Shown: one piece after another, positions 6,387 through 11,663 of the stretch
How the letters are laid out: every line of letters begins with the position of its first letter
How positions within the stretch are numbered: position 1 is the stretch's first letter
From: Acidobacteriota bacterium
GTDB taxonomy: Bacteria > Acidobacteriota > Terriglobia > UBA7540
Direction of reading: 5' to 3'
NCBI GenBank assembly: GCA_003165615.1
Contig: PLWR01000370.1
Location: 1-11,663, forward strand
DNA: 11,663 bases
The notes under the pieces: generated by a model
Seen by the model: the letters and a program-made list of their open reading frames with translations, nothing else
Told to the model about the DNA's origin: nothing
Databases searched by the model: none
Position numbers and translations under genes: made by a program

Positions 6387-7238
6387 TCACTGCTTGAGGT
6401 ACGCTACGCCGCAATCATAAATGTTCTTGTCGGGAATCGCCTTAAGGCGAACCACTTCTGCCGAAATGAATATATTCGCCATGCCTGGCGAGTAGGGAAT
6501 GGCGATTTCCAGCTTGGTTCCTGGAGCGAGATATTTGCGAGTTGTAAAGGAAACGCCGCCGCGTGAGACGTCGTTGACCTCCAGGATTTCCTCCTGGAAG
6601 TGTTGCTTGTAGCGGATACAAGCGCGGAGATGGCAATTGATCCGATTGTGCCGACGTTCGTTCCTGGTGCGTGGCGCGGGGCCAGGTTCCGGAGCGGGAG
6701 CGGGGGTTGGCTCGTGAACCTCCGATTTTCTTTCTGTGGGCTCGTACGACGCCTCATTCCAAATCGTCGACTCGCGGCAGCGCTTGCAGGCGTGATAAAT
6801 GTATCGGTGGGCATGAAAAACTTCGGTCTCAAACTCCTCCAGATAAACCACCTCGCGAAGCCGGCATTTTGCGCATTCCAGCAACGTGCGCAGCACGGCT
6901 TTTTCCGCTTCGCTCAGGGGAACAAAGGTGATGTCCCACAAATCGATGCTGGGATCGAGCAGCTTCAAGCCGTAGACAAATCCCCCCGGCTCCTTCCGCA
7001 CCTGCCCGACAATCTGAGCTGGCGTTTCCTTGCCGGTGGACTCACGGCGAATCAGGATTTCATCCTGGGGGGTAAGATTCCGGTCAACGATGATCAGCGC
7101 TCCGTTGCGGCTAACTTCCAGCGTGTGCGCTGCCTCGCTGTAGGCGCGGCCCTCCACATCGGAGCCAAAAATCTGGATTTGAATGACCAGCGCAACCCGG
7201 TCAGACGAGCGCACCGGGCGTGAGGGCATTGTTCCCAT
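6387..7238 (-). CDS. PilZ-zinc ribbon-PilZ protein, putative cyclic-di-GMP receptor
   Basis: Each end of this 283-residue protein looks like a PilZ domain, the family that binds cyclic di-GMP. In the N-terminal copy an RxxxR motif spans Arg10-Arg14, and the second motif reads ExSxxG (Glu41, Ser43, Gly46) instead of DxSxxG. In the C-terminal copy the motifs are canonical: RxxxR at 192-196 or 195-199, and DVSRGG at 223-228. Between them lie Cys122-x2-Cys125 and Cys151-x2-Cys154, a likely zinc ribbon, followed by a Pro/Ala linker (about 176-190). There is no membrane segment. The start is ATG 7238, with GGAG 10 nt upstream; a second ATG lies at 7229. The gene converges on ispG. Function beyond ligand binding is not evident. 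Confidence 0.85.
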   Translation of the reverse strand: MGTMPSRPVRSSDRVALVIQIQIFGSDVEGRAYSEAAHTLEVSRNGALIIVDRNLTPQDEILIRRESTGKETPAQIVGQVRKEPGGFVYGLKLLDPSIDLWDITFVPLSEAEKAVLRTLLECAKCRLREVVYLEEFETEVFHAHRYIYHACKRCRESTIWNEASYEPTERKSEVHEPTPAPAPEPGPAPRTRNERRHNRINCHLRACIRYKQHFQEEILEVNDVSRGGVSFTTRKYLAPGTKLEIAIPYSPGMANIFISAEVVRLKAIPDKNIYDCGVAYLKQ

Positions 7239-7478
7239 TTCTGTACCACTCCACAAACTGAGAGACTAAACGCGCAAATCGATTCATCCCGATGGGAAGA
7301 ATTCCTTTCTCTTATCTTACCTCTGTTTCCATGGCAGAAACAATCGATTATCGCCCGGGATTGCGGCGTTTGGCCGGCGGCAGCTTGTGCCGGCGCATTG
7401 GCGCGGGATCTTCGCTGACATCCGGCATTGGCAACTTATATTTTCAATATGGCGCTGTTCCCTTAATATAGGAGGGGA

Positions 7479-7655
7479 ATGACCGATCCAACCAGTTCTG
7501 ACCGACGCGGGTATTCTCTTGCCGATCTCCACTTCCTCCGCCCCATGGAGGGATGGAACAGCTATTCCCCCATGGACCGGCTTGAACGTGGCAGAGAACT
7601 GCAGTATTCGTCCCTGAAACCTTTCCCGGCCATGTTCCCCGCGAGCGGCGCTTGA
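7479..7655 (+). CDS. Doubtful small ORF (58 aa) with strong ribosome-binding site
   Basis: ATG 7479 opens a 58-codon frame, preceded by AGGAGG at 7470-7475, though only 3 nt separate that site from the start. The predicted peptide begins MTDPTSSDRRGYSLADLHF and matches nothing I recognise; it has no membrane segment or metal motif. A 46-codon frame at 7331-7471 ends just before it and overlaps its ribosome-binding site. The rest of the 509-bp stretch 7239-7747 shows no other gene, apart from repeat fragments near its right end and the upstream region of the PilZ gene. This may be chance. Confidence 0.2.
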   Translation: MTDPTSSDRRGYSLADLHFLRPMEGWNSYSPMDRLERGRELQYSSLKPFPAMFPASGA

Positions 7656-7692
7656 CTGAGTCCGGATCAAAAGGCAAGTACGGGCAGAGCGA

Positions 7693-7718
7693 TGTCCTTC
7701 GCAAAGCTCAGGATGACA
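7693..7718. repeat. Half copy of the TGTCATCCTGAG intergenic repeat
   Basis: These bases end in CTCAGGATGACA, the reverse complement of TGTCATCCTGAG. That unit forms the inner arms of the long hairpin element at 11511-11642. TCCTTCG also precedes it here, as in that family. Only one arm is present at this site. Confidence 0.55.
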
Positions 7719-7747
7719 GCGCGGCGACCGCGAGCCTGTGGGGGATT

Positions 7748-8734
7748 TCAATGGCCCGATGGTCCAATGACCTGATGACCGGATTTCGTCGTGCTTTGCC
7801 GGTACTGTTTCAGGAGGCGGAAGAACTTCAGGGCGCGGCGCGCGTCTTCCTGAATCTGCACTTTGAGGATGGCGGGATTCTGGTATTTCATCTCGTCGCG
7901 AAGCCGGTAGAGAAACTCGATTTCCATCTCGGTTTCGTCGATTTGGCCGGAGAAATCCAACAGAAAGGTTTCCACGGTCAATCGGTGATCGCCAAAGGTG
8001 GGTTTGAACCCAACGTTGGTCACGGAATCGTGGGATACCCCGCCCAACCGGGTGTGCGTCACGTAGACACCGACTTTGGGCAACTGTTCTTCAATGGGAG
8101 CCAGGTTGAGCGTGGGCACGGTATGCTTGTGGCCCACGCCCATGCCCGCCACGATCAGCCCCCGCGAGGAAAACGGCCGCCCCAGGAGTCGAGTGGCCTT
8201 ATGGACCTGCCCCTCCGTCAGAAGTTCTCGAATGCGCGTGCTGGAAACGCGGTCACCCCGCACGCACAGCATGGGGACAACTTTGACACGGAATCCCTCC
8301 TGCTTTCCCAGCTCTTCCAGGATTTCAGTGTCGCCGGACTGGCGATAGCCGAATCGAAAATTTGGTCCGACATGAACGGACGACGCACGCAGGGGGTCAA
8401 CCAGCACCCGCCGCACGAATTCAAGAGGCGATTGACGGGCCAGTTCACGAGTAAAGGGCAGCACCACCAGCATGTCGATTCCCATCGATGCAATCAAATC
8501 CACCTTGCTGGGGAGGGGCGTGAGGAGTTTGGGCGCGTGGTCAGGGGAGAGAATTTTGATGGGATGCGGCTCAAAGGTGATGGCCGTGGCCCTCAAGCCC
8601 TGCGGCCGGGCCACCTCCACGACGCGGCGCAGCAGCGTCTGGTGCGCCAGGTGGACCCCGTCGAAGTTGCCGATGGTCACCACCGAGGGCGCAGTGGGTT
8701 CGCCGAGTTCGGGAAGACTATTGATAACGCGCAT
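7748..8734 (-). CDS. ribF: Bifunctional riboflavin kinase / FAD synthetase
   Basis: RibF phosphorylates riboflavin to FMN and then adenylylates FMN to FAD. From ATG 8734 it has 328 residues, slightly longer than the usual 305-315. The N-terminal nucleotidyltransferase domain shows GNFDGVHLAHQ at 22-32, ITFEPHP at 52-58, FRFG at 126-129 and the VSSTRIR motif at 163-169. The C-terminal kinase domain shows GMGVGHKHTVPTLNL (197-211, the PTxN motif) and ETFLLDFSGQI. An upstream TTG at 8815 is in frame, but its extra 27 residues are encoded by the GAAATTCG-type repeat, so ATG 8734 is preferred despite no clear Shine-Dalgarno sequence. The last roughly 10-15 residues (ending GHQVIGPSGH) come from an 8-bp tandem repeat. 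It follows the hydrolase on the same strand. Confidence 0.95.
   Translation of the reverse strand: MRVINSLPELGEPTAPSVVTIGNFDGVHLAHQTLLRRVVEVARPQGLRATAITFEPHPIKILSPDHAPKLLTPLPSKVDLIASMGIDMLVVLPFTRELARQSPLEFVRRVLVDPLRASSVHVGPNFRFGYRQSGDTEILEELGKQEGFRVKVVPMLCVRGDRVSSTRIRELLTEGQVHKATRLLGRPFSSRGLIVAGMGVGHKHTVPTLNLAPIEEQLPKVGVYVTHTRLGGVSHDSVTNVGFKPTFGDHRLTVETFLLDFSGQIDETEMEIEFLYRLRDEMKYQNPAILKVQIQEDARRALKFFRLLKQYRQSTTKSGHQVIGPSGH
7751..7782. repeat. 8-bp-period tandem repeat at the 3' end of ribF
   Basis: Four consecutive octamers read ATGGCCCG, ATGGTCCA, ATGACCTG and ATGACCGG, fitting a consensus of ATGRCCNN. Similar ATGACCCG arrays are, as I recall, common between genes in Acidobacteria. Here the array lies inside the end of the ribF reading frame. 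Confidence 0.6.
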
Positions 8735-8737
8735 ACG

Positions 8738-8805
8738 CGAAACGAAAATCGAAACGCGAAATTCGAAACTCGCCGCTCCCTTCGAGTTTCGACTTTCGAG
8801 TTTCG
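8738..8805. repeat. GAAATTCG-type palindromic repeat between the hydrolase and ribF
   Basis: CGAAACTCG at 8764-8772 and CGAGTTTCG at 8783-8791 form a perfect 9-bp stem with a 10-nt loop. Flanking units (CGAAAATCGAAACGCGAAA and CTTTCGAGTTTCG) extend it. It is the same family as the uppS-cdsA spacer repeat at 1124-1280. It fills the 84-bp gap between the hydrolase stop and the ribF start. Confidence 0.7.
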
Positions 8806-8818
8806 GCTGCCTCAACCA

Positions 8819-9580
8819 CTAGAACTCCATCTGTAATCCATCATAAGCCAATTGCACGTGCGAAGGGAGCTTGGAATTGGTTTCCTGGTGGCCGAGTTCG
8901 TGGGCGATGTGGGTGAAGAAGGCGCGCCGTGGCTTCAGCCGTTCGACCACCGCCAGAGCCTGGGCAAGCGAAAGGTGGGTGGGATGGGGTTTGTGGCGAA
9001 GGGCATCAATAATGAGGGTATCGAGGCCTTGCAGCCGGGGAATGCTGGATTCGGGAATTTCGCTAACGTCCGTGATATAGGCCGTGTCGCGTACGCGGAA
9101 TCCCAGAATCGGCAGGTTGCCGTGCATCACCGGCACGGGGGTGATATTGAGGCCCCACAAATCAAAAGGCCCGTCGATAAGATGCGGATCGAGCTTGCCC
9201 ACGCCGCCGAAAGGATAATTTCCCTCGAAGATATAGGCAAAGGTAGTGCGAATGGTCGCCATACAGCGGGCCTCGGCATAAATCGGGAGCGGGACCTGCT
9301 GCCGGAAATAGAACACGCGCGTATCATCGAGGCCCATGATGTGGTCAGCGTGGCCATGGGTGAAAACCACGGCATCCAGGCGGGTCATACCCTCGCGCAG
9401 GGCCTGCGTGCGGAAGTCAGGGAGTGGTATCAATCAGTACCACCCGGCCATCATACTCGAGGAGGATGGATGGCCGAGTGGCGCTTGTCGTGAGGGTCGG
9501 AAGACGTGCAGACCGGAACACTGGCAGATGAGAATGGGCACACCCGTGGAAGTTCCGGTGCCGAGAAACTTGAGAGTCAT
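8819..9580 (-). CDS. PhnP-like metallo-beta-lactamase-fold hydrolase, frame broken by three +1 insertions
   Basis: This is a metal-dependent hydrolase of the beta-lactamase fold, related to PhnP-type phosphodiesterases; the substrate is unknown. The start ATG 9580 overlaps the DUF1844 stop as TGATG and encodes MTLKFLGTGTSTGVP, then CQCS. The metal motif HGHADH, the later histidines of PVMHG and THIAHELGH, and the conserved ITDVSEIP are all intact in the C-terminal part. Between about 9514 and 9420 the protein reads correctly only if three single bases are removed: one G at 9513-9514 (giving CSVCTSSDPHDKR), one C at 9480-9481 (giving TRPSILLEYDGR) and one base of the triplet at 9420-9422 (giving DTTPDFRTQ). 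Corrected length is about 252 residues. Uncorrected, the original frame meets a TGA near 9430. It may be a sequencing artefact or a young pseudogene. Confidence 0.85.
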
Positions 9581-10035
9581 CACCCTTTGCGTGCCTGCCG
9601 CTTCTGCAATTCCACAAACGTCATACGCAATTCGTAAAGGACATCGTCGAGAAGGCGGGATTCGTTGGGCGTCAGATTTCCCTGGGTTTTTTCCTGAAGA
9701 ACCTGAAGCAGGTCAATGGTGCGTTGGGCGTTGGGCATGTCCGGGGGGATGCGCTCGCCGCCCGGCCCCGCCAGCAAACCAAGCTGAAACATGGTGGTGG
9801 TGCCGAGATAGGAGACCAGGGTTTCAAAACCGGACGGCTCCTCTCGAGATTCTGCCTCGGGGGATTCGATGATCTGGGGTTCAACCTTTTGCGGGCGCGG
9901 TGTCCCCTCGGCGGCCCGCGGCGGTTCGGCTCTTTTTGTTTCGGGCGCACCTTCCTCGCGCCGGGAACCTTCCGAATTGAAACTGCGACGATCCACCACT
10001 TTGAACCCCGAGGGTTCGTTCTTCTCATCTGCCAT
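9580..10035 (-). CDS. DUF1844 domain protein
   Basis: The protein has 151 residues. The first 65 or so are charged and Pro/Glu/Arg-rich, with no hydrophobic segment, and are probably disordered. The remainder, from GFETLVSYLGTTTMFQLGLL to about residue 145, matches the DUF1844 pattern. It includes a conserved Leu-Gly helix, then AQRTIDLLQVLQEKTQGNLT and LLDDVLYELRMTFVELQ. The function of DUF1844 is not known to me. The start is ATG 10035, with GAGG 6 nt upstream. Its TGA stop shares one base with the ATG of the hydrolase, so the two are probably translationally coupled. It is the first gene of the minus-strand group leading to ribF. Confidence 0.88.
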   Translation of the reverse strand: MADEKNEPSGFKVVDRRSFNSEGSRREEGAPETKRAEPPRAAEGTPRPQKVEPQIIESPEAESREEPSGFETLVSYLGTTTMFQLGLLAGPGGERIPPDMPNAQRTIDLLQVLQEKTQGNLTPNESRLLDDVLYELRMTFVELQKRQARKG

Positions 10036-10206
10036 GAAATTCCTCGCGGACCCGGATCAGCGAGCCTCAAATATCAGCCGGAATTGACCCTAAATACACA
10101 ATAAGTCAGTGTAACAATAAACCCGGAAAGCAACAAGCCTGAGGCCAATATCGAGGCCAATTTCGGCGGCCAAGCGGAGGATGCCCGCGATGCCATCATC
10201 CTGTGT

Positions 10207-10288
10207 TAGAATCGCCGCGGCACGTGAGCGGAAGCGTGGCAGTAACCTTTTTGCCAGCATTTGCGGATTGTAGAGTTACAATTATTCT
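10207..10288 (+). promoter_or_regulatory. Candidate promoter and operator of the UroD-like gene
   Basis: ATTGTA-GAGT-TACAAT at 10267-10282 is a perfect 6-4-6 inverted repeat, as expected for a dimeric repressor site. It fills exactly the 16-bp space between TTGCGG (10261-10266) and TATTCT (10283-10288), a weak -35/-10 pair. A further possible -10, TAGAAT at 10207-10212, has no convincing -35. The rest of the divergent gap 10036-10314 shows nothing I can name, and no clear promoter for the DUF1844 gene. Confidence 0.35.
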
Positions 10289-10314
10289 GGTATTGACCTA
10301 GACCCGAGCAAACC

Positions 10315-11394
10315 ATGAAAACCCAAGCCCAACTTCTCGAAAGCATTCACCATTTCCAGGAAAGTTTCTGGGATAGAAAAAGCACGGGCCGCCCTCCGGT
10401 GGGGATTTATGACGAGAACACTTCGTTACCCATCAGTTTCCTGCGCCAGCCATTTACCCGCCCCGCGGTCTGCCCCGAGGATGTGAACGGCGATTTAGTG
10501 GCCAGCGATTACGAGTACAGCTTTGCCAAGCGTTCTGTGTGGTGTGACGATTACATGGCGTTCTCCGCTCCGTGGCGTGGAATACCCTGGTTGGAAGCGG
10601 CATGTGGCTGCCCGGTACGGTATTCCGAGGGATCGCTGGCGCCGGGCCATTTCGTAGAATCCCTGGACGAACTGGAGCAAATCCCCATACCCGCCCCTAA
10701 CGCCTGGCTGGATTGCATGCGGCGTGAGACCCAACGGATTGAAGCGCAGGCCTCGCCCGATTGCTGGGTTAGCCCTTCGATTCTCCGTGGGCCCTCCGAC
10801 GCCCTCGCCGCCATGCGTGGGATGACGGAGTTCTTTCTGGATGTGCATGACGATCCGCAAGCCGTGGAAAGGGCCGTAAGCCGTGTGAACCAGACCCTGA
10901 TGAGGGCCATCGATATCCACTATTCCGTGGTGCAGCCCAAGCTCGGCGGCTACACCGACAAGTTTGGCCACTGGGCGCCCGGGAAGACTTTCATGCTGCA
11001 AGAGGATGCCCTGGGCATGTGCTCACCTTCCCTATATCGCGATATCTTCATGTCCTATAACGCGGCGGTCGTTGAGCACTTGGGCTCCTGTGTATTTTTC
11101 CACTTCCACTCCACCGGCCACAAACACTACACGCATGTGATGAATATACCCGGCATCGCCGGGTTGCAAATGTCCATGGAGAGCATTGGACCAACATTGC
11201 TTGACATGGTGCCGGTGTTCAGGGAGATTTTGGAGAAAACTCGCCTGATGCTGCAAGTGTGCACGGGCTTTGAATATCTGCCTGAAGCTCTGCGCAAACT
11301 CCCCCGCGAAGGACTGTACCTCGTTATCCCGAGCAAGTACGTTCCGACAGACGAAGCGTTCCTCGAATTTGTGGCCGCAAATCTGACGCGTTAG
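10315..11394 (+). CDS. Uroporphyrinogen decarboxylase (URO-D) superfamily protein, not HemE
   Basis: The 359 residues fit the URO-D superfamily TIM barrel, which includes HemE and the corrinoid-dependent methyltransferases MtaA and MtbA. The N-terminal RQAGR of true HemE is missing, so haem synthesis is unlikely. In methyltransferase members zinc is bound by H-x-C and a later Cys. The equivalent stretch here reads HFHSTGHKH, giving His263-x-His265, and a later Cys316 lies in QVCTGF. Zinc binding is therefore possible but altered. SILRGPSDALAAMRG (about residues 152-166) is a typical inner-barrel segment. The start is ATG 10315 with no strong ribosome-binding site. No corrinoid protein or methyltransferase partner is in the window. 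Substrate unknown. Confidence 0.82.
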   Translation: MKTQAQLLESIHHFQESFWDRKSTGRPPVGIYDENTSLPISFLRQPFTRPAVCPEDVNGDLVASDYEYSFAKRSVWCDDYMAFSAPWRGIPWLEAACGCPVRYSEGSLAPGHFVESLDELEQIPIPAPNAWLDCMRRETQRIEAQASPDCWVSPSILRGPSDALAAMRGMTEFFLDVHDDPQAVERAVSRVNQTLMRAIDIHYSVVQPKLGGYTDKFGHWAPGKTFMLQEDALGMCSPSLYRDIFMSYNAAVVEHLGSCVFFHFHSTGHKHYTHVMNIPGIAGLQMSMESIGPTLLDMVPVFREILEKTRLMLQVCTGFEYLPEALRKLPREGLYLVIPSKYVPTDEAFLEFVAANLTR

Positions 11395-11510
11395 AAACAG
11401 TGACGCGACTTAGGGCGGCGATCGGAGTTAACGTGTTCGGTTGGGTCTCCGGCGCTGCCATCCTGTCGCGCGCTTTTCCGCCCGTCAGTTTTCAAGGGTG
11501 CTTGTCAGGC

Positions 11511-11642
11511 TGCGGAAAAATCCATCAAACTGTCATCCTGAGCAGCAGCGAAGGATCTCGCCCTGAGCGTTTTCAAGGCAATGCGAGATTCTTCGTCGCC
11601 TGCTGGCTCCTCAGAATGACAATGCCAATGAGTTTTTCCGCA
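11511..11642. repeat. Long hairpin-forming TGTCATCCTGAG repeat element
   Basis: Outer arms TGCGGAAAAA (11511-11520) and TTTTTCCGCA (11633-11642) are exact reverse complements. Inner arms TGTCATCCTGAG (11531-11542) and CTCAGAATGACA (11610-11621) differ at one position. GATCTCGC near 11555 and GCGAGATT near 11583 pair closer to the loop. The whole could fold into a hairpin of about 132 nt. This family is, as I recall, common between genes in Acidobacteria. The rest of 11395-11663 shows no gene, and no gene start is visible before the window ends. Confidence 0.7.
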
Positions 11643-11663
11643 AGCTCTTGTGCCGGGTCGATA

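Noticed and set aside
6600..7223. A 207-codon plus-strand frame opposite the PilZ gene
   Set aside because: The minus strand encodes two PilZ domains and a zinc ribbon. The plus frame is a shadow.
7427..7448. The residues NLYFQ, resembling a TEV protease site, in a small plus-strand frame
   Set aside because: The flanking residues do not match a cloning tag, and no vector sequence surrounds it. A chance match in a doubtful frame.
7317..7751. A 144-codon minus-strand frame in the gap upstream of the PilZ gene
   Set aside because: Its start falls in repeat DNA (translating as HPELCEGHRS), it has no ribosome-binding site, and its composition is not protein-like.
8735..8815. Upstream TTG start for ribF
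   Set aside because: The added residues are encoded by the GAAATTCG-type repeat, and the family's first strand begins after ATG 8734.
7652..8836. A 394-codon open frame on the plus strand opposite ribF
   Set aside because: The minus-strand frame carries all RibF motifs. The plus-strand frame is an antisense shadow typical of GC-rich DNA and contains repeat-derived sequence.
10315..11394. Calling the URO-D protein hemE
   Set aside because: The N-terminal RQAGR substrate-binding motif of HemE is absent and the overall sequence fits the broader superfamily.

Overview
The window looks like chromosomal DNA from a GC-rich bacterium, most likely an acidobacterium (Acidobacteriota) or a close relative. 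This is inference from three things: a DUF1844 protein, a PilZ protein with an internal zinc ribbon, and many palindromic intergenic repeats of kinds I associate with Acidobacteria. No rRNA, tRNA, CRISPR array or transposase gene is visible.

Layout. Positions 1-366 hold no intact gene, only a weak minus-strand protein-like remnant and a candidate promoter. Positions 367-6216 form a plus-strand housekeeping run: uppS, cdsA, dxr, rseP, ispG. It joins two MEP-pathway enzymes (Dxr and IspG), the synthase that makes undecaprenyl diphosphate from the products of that pathway (UppS), CDP-diacylglycerol synthesis (CdsA) and the site-2 protease RseP, so it is an envelope, lipid and isoprenoid operon. 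The spacers between uppS/cdsA, cdsA/dxr and rseP/ispG are filled with palindromic or G-rich elements. Only dxr/rseP has a tight junction with a clear Shine-Dalgarno sequence.

Positions 6387-10035 run on the minus strand. In transcription order they are a DUF1844 protein, a PhnP-like metallo-beta-lactamase-fold hydrolase (its start overlaps the DUF1844 stop by one base), ribF, a 509-bp stretch with little coding evidence, and a two-PilZ-domain protein that converges on ispG. The hydrolase reading frame is broken near its N-terminus by three single-base insertions that together restore frame. The RibF C-terminus runs into an 8-bp-period tandem repeat.

From 10315 a plus-strand uroporphyrinogen-decarboxylase-superfamily protein, not HemE, sits behind a promoter-like region with a perfect 6-4-6 palindrome. 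The window ends in about 270 bp of non-coding DNA carrying a long hairpin-forming repeat.

I did not find a clear new multi-gene system. The most informative observations are the apparent insertion of a repeat element at the start of dxr, with the start region duplicated; the opposed G-quadruplex motifs before ispG; the number of distinct palindromic repeat families in a short region; the triple frameshift in the hydrolase; and the PilZ-zinc ribbon-PilZ architecture.
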